From: an uncultured Anaeroplasmataceae bacterium
GTDB lineage: Bacteria > Bacillota_I > Bacilli_A > Acholeplasmatales > Anaeroplasmataceae
Length of the DNA stretch: 64,000 bases
Assembly (NCBI GenBank): GCA_910584005.1
Contig: CAJTXR010000007.1
Location: 1-64,000 of the forward strand
Direction: 5' to 3'
Position 1 is the first letter of the stretch. The number at the start of each line of letters is the position of its first letter. The translations under genes were made by a program, and so were the position numbers. Under the pieces are notes generated by a model. That model was not told the DNA's origin, did no database searches, and worked only from the letters and a program-made list of their open reading frames with translations. Positions 9,401-17,377 of the stretch are shown piece after piece.

Positions 9401-9744
9401 ATTATTCCTCTACAGTATCTTTAGCCACAAAAGGAAATACCAAGCTAGAAGGAATCTATAAGCTAGCAGATTCCAACTACTATGAATATACCTATACCAT
9501 TATGGCTTTAGATATTGAGGCAAAAGAAAATCAGGTCGATGTTGAAATCATCTATAAAGATAAAGTTGAAGAGGATAAAAAAGATAAACCCCTTGATGAT
9601 ATCTTTAATGATTTTAAAGACAACTTTGAAAACAACACAGCCTTTAAAACGATGTCCATTATCTTAGGTACAATCTTAGGTTTAGCTCTTATTTATGTCA
9701 TTTACTTAATCATACATAAGATACACAAATGGCTAAAAAAATAA
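6475..9744 (+). CDS. Very large secreted, C-terminally anchored surface protein
   Basis: The 1089-residue protein has an N-terminal hydrophobic signal (residues about 4-22), then a leucine-rich-repeat-like part (residues about 90-400) and a Thr/Pro linker near 468-475 (EEPDEPTPSTPTDF). Repeated modules of about 100-150 residues follow. A final membrane helix, MSIILGTILGLALIYVIYL, and a basic tail, HKIHKWLKK, close it. It follows the previous gene by 14 bases and overlaps the Zot-like gene by 16. The position corresponds to the adsorption protein of filamentous phages, but it is far larger than pIII (about 400 residues). A host-surface adhesin carried by the element is an alternative. Confidence 0.5.
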   Translation: MKHKILFSILSILGIASILGLSFLPKEETNMDTPQRLSFSSTTSTQSMVTKEDIPLQDWIKTAQVGNTLSFNHFVYTREAARVSVTCIEPEAVETLYLYFNLQRNDTAFIPVSHYNIDFSQLINVKKVVIFNNDPFYCFGIDLKKLPNSFDLYINGYFNSLEEYPNIKELYICEVYDTDTSDIDSYNDSHKLASTHITKVHYANWNQPWTSANRFSNEEIENADGVLVQVDFLPEETIGFSEALFYPHDNFISQKKFLGTIAYPYYQGRLTKIFPEDIEYKIDKISSKINTFILPSDINFTNYGTFNVDTLVVDNANFNFTSLLNSKIQTLVFRNHTEDFSFNQIIKAKNIWFAPLETPPTITSTGYNESNNAQIEHIYIPNEYKEAYDKFSSEFFQSRITYYDVSDLEEYHTSFESTNGNIYYAEDDTKDIDTLESYITEMSEGDFTFTTTEALDTQYQTFLQNKTEEPDEPTPSTPTDFVDESEFISGYQALGTIYYTSSKSLEDILKIASNYILQKDGKRCDEEKEVIFLVNGNALNTTIKVNGKIVASVSSNLHKLNTKEYGEFIYLQNVGAFSGELLYDTTSTTTKTPQEIYAYLLHQVTTTKEVAIPDFKDFSLTSPSSVDISSSLIHTNGNKYRVNMECLSFDLAQAKDLSNPEITFQQVMSPDDEKEDPESEYAVKTITKIYLPNTLNARGVPSSINSSILTYKGTPYTEKECIHTITSSNKGDGKDYTITMAGSLPDSIWYEHSVPVSILADTYNVAFALCEDNTIIVILPYSKKFSKEILSSNLEDFITKELKVIESNLKLVEEMDLNLTKTFTGSTYKNGKIDIVVSGLFTLLNSSITTPVDQSKEKEGFTALTHFIFSSDISVERAAKLVADKILYFNGYPVDTPYKTNITLYPNSIGFEFIKEDKAVLRITSTYKVIKNAPYSFVSASSSYHTGIILTSPKDVMVTAFMNEVMPYIETSFEADYSSTVSLATKGNTKLEGIYKLADSNYYEYTYTIMALDIEAKENQVDVEIIYKDKVEEDKKDKPLDDIFNDFKDNFENNTAFKTMSIILGTILGLALIYVIYLIIHKIHKWLKK

Positions 9745-11600
9745 TATTAATCACACTAGGAGCAGGAATCTTCCTACTCCTAGTCTTCTTTAACCTAACC
9801 AACTTCATAGATACAACAGAAAGGCTCCTACAAATTAAAGACCTTTCTACGCTTAAAAACTACTTTGAACTCTATAATACAAACTCTACTATCATCTATG
9901 ATGAATCCATCAAGGAAATAGAAGGAACTATCACAGAAGTCATAGATAAGGTTCAAACCACAACAAGTAAACCCATATCAGAGATTATCTTAACTCTACT
10001 ATCAAACCTCTTAGACTTTACTTTAAACTTCCTAATCTATTTCTGTAACTTTGGAATCAATATCTTATTTATCACTTGGCTTACCTTCCATGAAACCATC
10101 AATGGAACCAACCTGAATATAAGGACAACACCTTTAGCCTCTCTTTATATTAAAATAAATAAACTTATTTCTAAAATAAAACAAGCAGTGGTAAAAGCCT
10201 TAAAAAGACTTTTATCTCTGCTTCAAAAACATAGAAGAAAAATCGCTTTATTTATTTTAATTATCTTACTCGCGAATGGGTATTTATACCAATTCGTAAC
10301 AGAAGCCCTCATCTTTCTTATCACCTATATCCTAGATATAATAAATTTAGAAACCTATCTAACAATTTTTACCATTTTAAAGTTTCTATTCTTAATTATC
10401 TATCCAAAACTAAAGTATATTCCAACCTATATTTGGATACCTCTAATCTTAATCCTTATCTTCCTAAGAGCCATCTCTAAAGCCAATTATAAGCTAAAGA
10501 AAAATCATGAGAGATTAAAAGCCTTCGCTAAAGATGACTTAACCCAATCCACCTTTATTAATGGACCTCCAGGAACAGGAAAGACGCTTCTAAATGTATC
10601 TTTAACCCTAGCAAGTGAAGAAAACTTTATTGAAGAACTAGAAAAGAATCTATTAGACTATGAACTAAACTATAAATATTTAAATTTTGCCAAGGTAAGA
10701 GCTAATCCACAATACTTTCCAGAACATAAAGACTACACAAGATTTTATGAACTATTAAATAATAGAAAAAATCTCAACATCTCTAACTACGCCATTTATT
10801 CTCCTCTATTTGAAGACTTCTCTAAAATCTTTAACTTTGACTATATGAGAGTGAATAAACCTACAGATACCTATCCCTTAGAAGAATATATCACCATTTC
10901 CATATCCGAGTTTGATAAAGAATATAACTCTCATGACAACAAAAAAGAAGTCGGAGAAGATGGGGCAGCTACCTTCTTTTCAACTATCTCTCACAATCTA
11001 AAAAGGCACGTTAAAATCTTTGTTGACTATCAATTAAAAGATCAAGTGCCACTTAGAATTAGAGGAAATGCAGAATACTTTATCACCATTAAAAAAAGAG
11101 AAAAGAAGTATCCAATCCTGCTTTATCTATATTACCTCCCATTTAAGCTCATCTACAAGTTACTAAGGCATTTAATTAAAAGATATGAGCTAAAGAAGAA
11201 ACCAATCTCTAAACACTCCAATAGAACATCTATTGGGACCTATAAAAGAAATGACATTACACTTATCTATGCAATCCTTAGAAACTTGAGCCATCTATTC
11301 AAAAGAATCTGTGATTGGTTTGATAGTTTTTATTACTTTAAACTAACAACCTTTCTATCTCAAGAAGGGGAAGAAAAAGGAATACAAAAGAAGCTCTGTA
11401 TCAATATTAGAGACTTAACCTACAATAATCACAACCTTTATGATTCTACCTTCTTAAGCTATGCCTATGAACAAAAGAAAAATAAAGCCTTCAAAGACCT
11501 AGATACCTTCACAAGTCTAACTCCAAGTATAGAAGAGCTAGAGAAATGTAGTTCTAGGTTTTATGAAAAAATTAATCAAAATGAGAAAAAGGAGGAATGA
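9729..11600 (+). CDS. Zot/pI-type assembly ATPase with multiple N-terminal membrane segments
   Basis: GPPGTGKT at about residues 279-286 is a Walker A motif. ITISISEFDKEY follows in the Walker B position, and then comes the Zot pattern: SHNLKRHVKIFVDYQLKDQ and VPLRIRGNAEYFITIKK (RH...Q...R). Zot/pI proteins are inner-membrane ATPases that drive filamentous-phage extrusion. Here at least four hydrophobic stretches (about residues 4-24, 85-118, 170-200, 208-247) precede the ATPase, whereas classical pI has the ATPase first and one membrane helix after it. The gene overlaps its neighbour by 16 bases. No stop-proximal terminator is seen; IS debris begins six bases after the stop. The Zot family call is fairly strong. 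Confidence 0.75.
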   Translation: MAKKIILITLGAGIFLLLVFFNLTNFIDTTERLLQIKDLSTLKNYFELYNTNSTIIYDESIKEIEGTITEVIDKVQTTTSKPISEIILTLLSNLLDFTLNFLIYFCNFGINILFITWLTFHETINGTNLNIRTTPLASLYIKINKLISKIKQAVVKALKRLLSLLQKHRRKIALFILIILLANGYLYQFVTEALIFLITYILDIINLETYLTIFTILKFLFLIIYPKLKYIPTYIWIPLILILIFLRAISKANYKLKKNHERLKAFAKDDLTQSTFINGPPGTGKTLLNVSLTLASEENFIEELEKNLLDYELNYKYLNFAKVRANPQYFPEHKDYTRFYELLNNRKNLNISNYAIYSPLFEDFSKIFNFDYMRVNKPTDTYPLEEYITISISEFDKEYNSHDNKKEVGEDGAATFFSTISHNLKRHVKIFVDYQLKDQVPLRIRGNAEYFITIKKREKKYPILLYLYYLPFKLIYKLLRHLIKRYELKKKPISKHSNRTSIGTYKRNDITLIYAILRNLSHLFKRICDWFDSFYYFKLTTFLSQEGEEKGIQKKLCINIRDLTYNNHNLYDSTFLSYAYEQKKNKAFKDLDTFTSLTPSIEELEKCSSRFYEKINQNEKKEE

Positions 11601-11605
11601 ATATT

Positions 11606-11845
11606 GTGTACCCAATAAATTGGACTAATTAATTTAATATTATAATTTAGATAAGGATTGCTTGATACCTTTAGATTTTAACAAACTAGAATATTGTTTC
11701 ATTTGATATTGCCATCCTTGATCAGAATGAAATATTAATCCTTCAAGGTTATCAAATTGCCGGAAAGCTTTATCAATCATTCTTTTAGTTTGATTAAAGT
11801 CAGGGTGCTCAGATAAATCGTATGAGATAATAAAACACTTACTCT
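11606..11845 (-). pseudogene. IS3-family (IS150-type) transposase remnant with terminal inverted repeat
   Basis: Read on the minus strand, about 64 codons ending at the TAA at 11640-11642 encode the end of an IS3-family OrfB. They include LIFHSDQGWQYQ and YSSLLKSKGIKQSLSKL, the catalytic-core HSDxGxQY segment. TGTACCCAATAAATTGGAC at 11607-11625 resembles IS3-group terminal repeats. The rest of the transposase is missing and the protein stops just after QSLSKL, where family members continue. The remnant marks the junction between the phage-like morphogenesis block and the cargo. Confidence 0.8.
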
Positions 11846-12693
11846 TTCAAATGATAAAAAAAATGTATTGTTGCCAAATGGTCTGATTAGTATTGATGCT
11901 CAAACTAAAGAATATATAGAAGAAATGTATGAACTTCATATTAAAATAAGCAAACTTTTAAACTTCTTTTCTATTGAAAAAGAGATTGATTTATCTAAAT
12001 TAGATGAGAATGGATATGATGTAATATTAAAGTTATATGACATTTTTATTATGGGTGAAACACCGAAAATAACAAAATTAGAATCACACATCATTCCTTT
12101 GTCATTTTGTAATATTAATTTGGTTTTTGTAGTTGAAAACACAGATACAAGAAAAAAATTTCTTGACTTTAATAAAAAAAGAACTTACTGTATGTATAGA
12201 AAATGTTATTTATCCTTTCTATTTTATTATTGGCTTTACATATCCCAAATTAAATTATTTGGTAGCTTTTGATAATATAGATGAAGACTTATTAATGAAG
12301 ACAGTTTTTATTGATAATCCTAATTCTATGGGATTACATTTGTTAAATAATTTAGCTCTAGCATTTATAGATAAATTTCTGAAGTTGGGTAGTAAAGACT
12401 CTCTTTTTAAATCTAAAAAAATCTTAGAGTATATTATCAGTAAGAATGAAAGTATTTCATTTAAAATAAATCTTTTACAAGCAAAATATTATTTAGATAA
12501 TCTTTCAACGGATGATAAGCAATGGTTAATAAAACTGAAAAATACAAATAATGATTTAGTAATTAAATGTGGTTCACTATTATTGCTTGAATATTTAGAT
12601 GAATTTGAGCTTTATTTTAAAGAATTAAAACCAGATGAGCAAAAGGAGTTCAAGGAATACCCAATATATCAAATATATAATACTAAGAAATAG
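11826..12693 (+). pseudogene. 5'-truncated and frameshifted gene of unknown function
   Basis: A coherent frame runs without an ATG start from the IS debris (LTLSNDKKNVLLPNGLISID) to FLDFNKK near 12179. It then continues in the +1 frame as ELTVCIENVIYPFYFIIGF down to 12693. One extra A in the seven-A run at 12174-12180, or in the similar run at 12152-12158, explains the break. The joined product would be about 285 residues, helical towards the C-terminus. I recognise no family. The missing start and the frameshift suggest a dead gene cut by the IS; a sequencing error in the homopolymer is possible for the frameshift only. Confidence 0.65.
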
Positions 12694-13136
12694 TTTTTGC
12701 CCTTAATGTATTAATATAAGTAATTCGTTAAGAGTATTTTTTTATTTATCCAATCAGTAGGAATGCTAGTTCCAACCTTTTTCTCCTTGGGAAAACCACA
12801 GGCAAAATTTCATTTTTGGGGGAGGACTATTTCTTTTTTAGTAACCATACTAAATAGTAAATAAGAGGTACTAGGTTCGGGATCAATACTGCAAGAGGAA
12901 GATCCAAGGCTTATTCCGTACAATTAAGAATGGTACTTCAAATCATAAAAAATCTTCTTCTACCATATATCGAGGACTTTTAAATTTAAGAAACGTATTT
13001 TCTCTAATTAGTTCAAAAAGTAATAAGTGCTATAAGAAACAAAAAAGAATTTATCAACTTAAGAGTTATAGATTATAATAATTTTAAGTAAATAAGGAAA
13101 GGAGTCCAAGAGTTATAATGTTTGAACAAGCAAATA
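12694..13136. other. Non-coding stretch, possible decayed mobile DNA
   Basis: About 440 bases without a usable reading frame. A short plus-strand segment near 12930-12985 translates as KNGTSNHKKSSSTIYRGL, faintly transposase- or HTH-like, but too short and broken to assign. No structured RNA was recognised. Confidence 0.4.
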
Positions 13137-13165
13137 TTGTCGAATTTAAGAAAATGTGTTAGAAT
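13137..13165 (+). promoter_or_regulatory. Predicted promoter of the TPR regulator
   Basis: TTGTCG (13137-13142), a 17-base spacer and TAGAAT (13160-13165), with TGTG before the -10. An AAGGAGG ribosome site follows at 13178-13184, before ATG 13192. TGTCGAA at 13138 also fits a Spo0A box, possibly by coincidence. Confidence 0.5.
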
Positions 13166-13191
13166 ATTAATAAATAAAAGGAGGTATTAAA

Positions 13192-14334
13192 ATGAAAAAT
13201 CTCTTATATTTCTCATTAAAAAAATATTTTAATTTTACTAATAAATACTATTATTTTTTTGATGGTTTATTTAAATATCAAAATAAATTAAAAAAAGAAA
13301 TATTGAATGACATCAAAATTCCACCATCAACTTATCGATTAAATCGAATAAATGAGATTGCTAAAAACAATAATCATAATATACTTTTAAAATATTTTAA
13401 AGTTAATTTTTTACTCAAGGAAAAACAGATACATTATGAGATGCTACTTTCTAGACTTTTTATGGCTATTTACTACAAGAATGAAGATAAAGAGGATATA
13501 AAGCAATTAGAAGAAGCTATAGGAGAAAATAATTATTTAAAACCTATTTTTATTATGTTTAGAGTTCTTTTGAAAATGAATCAAAATAAGTTATACTCTG
13601 AAATAATGGAAGAAATTTTAGACGATATAAATTATCTTTATAGTTTTCCTAGAGAATTTTTTGATGAGGAATTAGAAGCTATTTTTTTACTAATTTTATT
13701 ATATGCAAATAAAAGTAAAGAAGCAATTAATGATAAGGTCTGCTACAATAAATATTCAAATCTTTTATGGATGTATTATCATATCATGGGGACTATTGCA
13801 TTTGTAGAACTAGATTATGCAAAAGCTATAGTCTTTTATCAAAGGGTTGAAAAGATTTATTTGGAAGATAGTAATATTAAAAGGTATTTAGTTGCAAAAA
13901 ACAATATTGCAGCGATGTTTAATATTTTGAATTTTCCACAATTGTCTCTTGAAGTGATTTTGCCAATCTTAAATTATGTGATTAATGATAGAGAAAAATA
14001 TAGTATTTCTAAACATATTATTATGCATTATTTTATGGCTTTATTTATGCTTGATGATTATAAGCAAATAATTCTTTTTTATAAAATGTATTTAGAAGAG
14101 CAAAACTTACGAGTTAGAGTTACAAATATAATTATTTTAATTGCTTATTTTAAGGAAGGATATACCAAGGAGAAATTGAAAGAAATTACAAACGATATTG
14201 AGCCATTAACTAACATCGTCTATAAAAAATTATATGAAAAGGTTGAGATTCCAAAAGAATATAATGATATTTTCAAAAGTTCTGAATATTTATACTACAT
14301 TTCTAAAAAAATGAAATTTTTTATTGAAGAATGA
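13192..14334 (+). CDS. TPR-type cytosolic regulator, possible peptide receptor (RRNPP-like)
   Basis: The 380-residue protein has a possible HTH near residues 32-55 (LKKEILNDIKIPPSTYRLNR). A long all-helical body with TPR-like spacing follows, for example WMYYHIMGTIAFVELDY and AKAIVFYQRVEKIYLED. Size and layout (short DNA-binding N-terminus plus about 300 residues of helical repeats) resemble Rgg/PlcR/AimR peptide receptors. No membrane segment is seen. Its own promoter and a strong terminator make it monocistronic. A small exported-peptide gene follows 292 bases downstream, the usual neighbour of such receptors. The HTH is weak by eye, so a non-DNA-binding Rap-type TPR protein is an alternative. 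Confidence 0.5.
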   Translation: MKNLLYFSLKKYFNFTNKYYYFFDGLFKYQNKLKKEILNDIKIPPSTYRLNRINEIAKNNNHNILLKYFKVNFLLKEKQIHYEMLLSRLFMAIYYKNEDKEDIKQLEEAIGENNYLKPIFIMFRVLLKMNQNKLYSEIMEEILDDINYLYSFPREFFDEELEAIFLLILLYANKSKEAINDKVCYNKYSNLLWMYYHIMGTIAFVELDYAKAIVFYQRVEKIYLEDSNIKRYLVAKNNIAAMFNILNFPQLSLEVILPILNYVINDREKYSISKHIIMHYFMALFMLDDYKQIILFYKMYLEEQNLRVRVTNIIILIAYFKEGYTKEKLKEITNDIEPLTNIVYKKLYEKVEIPKEYNDIFKSSEYLYYISKKMKFFIEE

Positions 14335-14387
14335 TTAGTAGCATTTTTAAATAAATTCTGAAAAAATTACTATGCCGCTTATATCAA

Positions 14388-14427
14388 TGGTGCTGTGAAA
14401 AACGAATTTTTCATAGCACCATTTTTT
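14388..14427 (+). terminator. Strong rho-independent terminator after the TPR regulator
   Basis: GGTGCTGTGAAAAA pairs with TTTTTCATAGCACC around a short loop, followed by a T run. It separates the regulator transcript from the peptide/exporter operon. Confidence 0.9.
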
Positions 14428-14485
14428 TATGAATAAAAGAAGTGTAAATTTTTAAAAAAATGTTGACGATTGTTTTTATATGGCA

Positions 14486-14605
14486 GTTTCAAAGTTAGAA
14501 ACAGTAAAACGCTGTTTTTTATTAAAAAAAATGCCAAAAAAAAAAAAAAAGTTAATAAAATGTCAATGTTGAAAACTTGCCAAAAATTGTAAAATATGAT
14601 ATTCT
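14486..14605 (+). promoter_or_regulatory. Promoter region of the peptide-exporter-enzyme operon
   Basis: TTGCCA (14577-14582), a 17-base spacer and TATTCT (14600-14605) form a likely promoter. Upstream lie GTTTC/GAAAC (14486-14502) and AAACAG/CTGTTT (14499-14517), two overlapping inverted repeats that could be operators. A 15-base A tract at 14536-14550 lies between them and the -35, and could change length by slippage. GGAGGT at 14612-14617 serves the peptide gene. Confidence 0.5.
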
Positions 14606-14625
14606 ATTGTCGGAGGTAATTTATT

Positions 14626-14802
14626 ATGAAAAGAAATTTTTTATTGCTATGCTCTTTAATAGCATTGATTTTTTTGTTGGGAGGTAATCTAATTAATAGA
14701 GTTACATTACGTAGCGAAGGCTCTGATTTGGTAAAAATAGGCGATTTTGATGATAGTGGTGTTTACACATTTTCAATAAAGCCAAATCATAATTCTAAAT
14801 AG
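14626..14802 (+). CDS. Small secreted peptide precursor, candidate signalling peptide
   Basis: A 58-residue reading frame starts with MKRNFLLLCSLIALIFLLGG, a short basic start and hydrophobic export helix. A polar C-terminal part follows, ending VYTFSIKPNHNSK. It has a GGAGGT ribosome site and ends nine bases before the ABC ATPase start. Pro-peptides of RRNPP systems (PapR, Phr, AimP) have this size and layout and lie beside a TPR receptor, as here. The peptide would be exported, processed and re-imported to act on the 13192 regulator; that is inference. It could instead be a bacteriocin-like peptide or an immunity lipoprotein lacking a lipobox. Confidence 0.5.
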   Translation: MKRNFLLLCSLIALIFLLGGNLINRVTLRSEGSDLVKIGDFDDSGVYTFSIKPNHNSK

Positions 14803-14811
14803 GAAATTCAT

Positions 14812-15774
14812 ATGATTAATGTCGAAAATCTTTCTAAAGATTTTAAAATAAAAAATAATAATAAACGGGTAGTTAATAGTTTGAACTTCCATATTAATAA
14901 AGGTGAAATTGTGGGATTTATTGGTAAAAATGGAGCTGGTAAATCTACAACTATTAAAATGCTATGTGGAATCCTTACACCAACAGAAGGTAATATAATT
15001 GTCAATTCTGTAGTTCCTTATAGAAATAGGAAAATAAATGGATATAACATTGGCGTTGTATTCGGTCAAAAAACTCAACTATGGTGGGACTTACCATTAA
15101 AGGATAGTTTTAATATTTTAAGAAAGATCTACAAAGTTGATAAAGAAGAATACATTGAAAGATTAAATTATTTTGATAATGTATTTAAAATAAGTGAACT
15201 TCTCAATAAAAAAGTAAGAACTCTTTCATTGGGGGAAAAAATGAAAGCGGAAATAGTAGCAAGTCTTATACACAATCCCAAGGTTCTATATTTGGATGAG
15301 CCTACTATTGGGCTTGATTTTGTTTCAAAAAGAAATATGAGAAATTCAATAAAAAGCATAAATGAAAGATATCAAACAACAATAATTCTTACAACACATG
15401 ATTTAGAAGATATTGAAACACTTTGTAATAGAATTATAATCATAGATCAAGGTAAGATTATATATTCTGGGACATATTCCGAAATAATAAAAAAATACGG
15501 AAGAAATAAGTTTATTAGCATTTATTTTAATAGTAATAAAGCATTAGAGGAATGGAAAAGCAAACTTTGTAAATTAAGCTGTATAACTCAAATACAAGAA
15601 AATGGATTAAATATAAAGATTCATACAGCAAATAAAGATGCCTTAAATAAAGTATATTATGAGTTGTCCAATGCTTTAGATATTAATGATATTAGCATAG
15701 AATCTGATTCTTTGGAAAATATAATAGAAAAAATTTATTCATATCAGCGTGAAAGTGAAGAAAATTATGATTGA
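14812..15774 (+). CDS. ABC transporter ATP-binding protein (drug-exporter type)
   Basis: It has Walker A GKNGAGKST at about residues 38-46, Q-loop region GVVFGQKTQLWWDL, signature LSLGEKMKAE, and Walker B VLYLDEPTIGLD followed by TTHD. At 320 residues with a C-terminal extension it matches the DrrA/ABC-2 exporter class. GLDFVSKRNMR and the GQKTQLWWDL segment are typical of the subclass that pairs with two PF06182-type permeases. It overlaps the next gene and is followed by exactly two such permeases, so the three form one exporter. It likely exports the product of the downstream enzymes or the 14626 peptide. Confidence 0.9.
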   Translation: MINVENLSKDFKIKNNNKRVVNSLNFHINKGEIVGFIGKNGAGKSTTIKMLCGILTPTEGNIIVNSVVPYRNRKINGYNIGVVFGQKTQLWWDLPLKDSFNILRKIYKVDKEEYIERLNYFDNVFKISELLNKKVRTLSLGEKMKAEIVASLIHNPKVLYLDEPTIGLDFVSKRNMRNSIKSINERYQTTIILTTHDLEDIETLCNRIIIIDQGKIIYSGTYSEIIKKYGRNKFISIYFNSNKALEEWKSKLCKLSCITQIQENGLNIKIHTANKDALNKVYYELSNALDINDISIESDSLENIIEKIYSYQRESEENYD

Positions 15775-16585
15775 TCAAATTTCTGCTTATTTTCTTTTTT
15801 CCAAGACAGTTATTAAAGAAGAGTATTTTGCTTATAAATATAAATTTATTTTTTGGTCTCTTTCTAATGTCATTACATTGCTTGTTCAAATTTTTTTGTG
15901 GATTGCTGTTTACAAAAGTACAAATGATGAAAGTATAAATGGCTATTTAATGATTGATATGCTTAATTATGTAATATTCTCAAAAATAATTGAATCAATG
16001 ACATTTGTATCAGTAGAATCTAAAGTCAGCGATGATTTTCGTAGTGGAAATATCGCATTAAACTTATCTAAACCAATTAATTATGAATATGAGTTATTAT
16101 TTCGATCCTTGGGTGGCATTTTAGGCTCAATTATTATGTTTGTTCCTTTATATTTTTGTATTTCGTTGATAGTAAATATTATCCATTCTGCTATGCCATT
16201 AACGTTATCAGGTTTAATGTTTTCATTTATTTTGTGTATTTTCTCTATATCTTTCAATTTTTTTCTAAGTATGATTTTTTCTGCGTTCATTTTTAAAACG
16301 GTATTTTATTCCGGAGTTAATGAATTGAAAAAAATGATTCTTAAAATATTATCAGGAGCTTTTTTTCCTTTAGAGTTTTATCCAGAAGTATTTAGAAAAA
16401 TACTTGATTTTCTCCCTTTTAGCTATTTGAGATATTATCCTATTGCTGCGATGCAGGGAAAAATAAGTTTACAGCATGATCTGAAAATATTGATTATAGG
16501 CATAATTTGGTTTTTCTTCTTGTTTTTTATCTATAAACTAATCTGGAATAAGCTCTATAAAAAAATTAGTATTTATGGGGGATAA
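15767..16585 (+). CDS. ABC-2 type exporter permease 1 (PF06182-like)
   Basis: Six hydrophobic segments span the protein. After the second comes the loop FRSGNIALNLSKPINYEYE, the G(N/S)I...L.KP..Y pattern of ABC2_membrane_6 permeases. ATG 15767 is chosen; a GTG at 15749 is in frame but deeper inside the ATPase gene. The start overlaps the ATPase stop by eight bases, a sign of coupled translation. The protein pairs with the next permease to form the membrane part of the exporter. Confidence 0.8.
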   Translation: MIDQISAYFLFSKTVIKEEYFAYKYKFIFWSLSNVITLLVQIFLWIAVYKSTNDESINGYLMIDMLNYVIFSKIIESMTFVSVESKVSDDFRSGNIALNLSKPINYEYELLFRSLGGILGSIIMFVPLYFCISLIVNIIHSAMPLTLSGLMFSFILCIFSISFNFFLSMIFSAFIFKTVFYSGVNELKKMILKILSGAFFPLEFYPEVFRKILDFLPFSYLRYYPIAAMQGKISLQHDLKILIIGIIWFFFLFFIYKLIWNKLYKKISIYGG

Positions 16586-16589
16586 AACA

Positions 16590-17363
16590 ATGCTAAGAGT
16601 ATTTGCATATTTAACAATATATTTCAAAATGCTTAAAGCAAATTATCTAGATTCTTTGTTTAAGTTTGCTAACATAATTTTAAATCAAGTTGTGTCATAT
16701 TTTTACCTATATACTATTTTTAATAATATTCCTAGTTTAATTAATTGGACTTTAAATGAATTAGTACTAACTTATGGTCTCTTTATTTTTATTAAAGGAA
16801 TAGCTGATTTTTTTACTAATAATTTATATACATTAGAAAGAAAAATTAAAAAAGGAAGTCTCGATTTTCACCTTATAAAGCCGTTTAATGTTTTATTACA
16901 AATTCTATTTGAAGACTTAGATTTATCTCAATTGATTAATATTTTTACAGGAACTATTTTGATTTTCTCAGTGAGTCGTTTTTTTAGATATTGGTATGGA
17001 TTAAAAATCATATATGCCATGCTTTTAGTAGTTGTAGGTTTTTTAGTTGTTTTTGCTATTAAACTTATTACTATGTCAATATCGTTTTGGACTTTTTCAA
17101 GTTATCCAGTAGCAATTGCTTTTAATAATACTAGTGAATTTGCAAAATATCCAGTCGATATTTATGGAGTAGTTTTAAAAAAAATATTTATTTATTTGAT
17201 TCCTTTTGCATTTATTTCCTATTTTGAAATGAGAATTTTGTTAAGTAACAATATAAATTATTTAGAATTATTTGGAGGAATAGCAGCAGCTTTAATACTA
17301 TTATTTTTATCTTTAATTATTTGGAAAAAAGGTTTAAAAAATTATCAGAGTGGTGGACACTAA
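16590..17363 (+). CDS. ABC-2 type exporter permease 2 (PF06182-like)
   Basis: This second six-helix permease has the loop LERKIKKGSLDFHLIKPFN, matching the G.LD..L.KP pattern of its partner. An in-frame ATG at 16575 lies within the previous gene, but GGGGGAT at 16577-16583 is correctly spaced for ATG 16590. Its stop is followed at once by AGGGGGGG, the ribosome site for the kinase-MazG gene. Exporters of this class often carry one ATPase and two different permeases. The substrate cannot be read from sequence. Confidence 0.8.
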   Translation: MLRVFAYLTIYFKMLKANYLDSLFKFANIILNQVVSYFYLYTIFNNIPSLINWTLNELVLTYGLFIFIKGIADFFTNNLYTLERKIKKGSLDFHLIKPFNVLLQILFEDLDLSQLINIFTGTILIFSVSRFFRYWYGLKIIYAMLLVVVGFLVVFAIKLITMSISFWTFSSYPVAIAFNNTSEFAKYPVDIYGVVLKKIFIYLIPFAFISYFEMRILLSNNINYLELFGGIAAALILLFLSLIIWKKGLKNYQSGGH

Positions 17364-17377
17364 AGGGGGGGATTTTT

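Noticed and set aside
12930..12985. Transposase fragment (KNGTSNHKKSSSTIYRGL)
   Set aside because: Too short and no family motif; left as a non-coding stretch.
14626..14802. RiPP precursor modified by the radical SAM enzyme
   Set aside because: The peptide has an export helix instead of a RiPP leader, and the radical SAM domain is fused to a nucleotidyltransferase and lacks a visible SPASM or RRE part.
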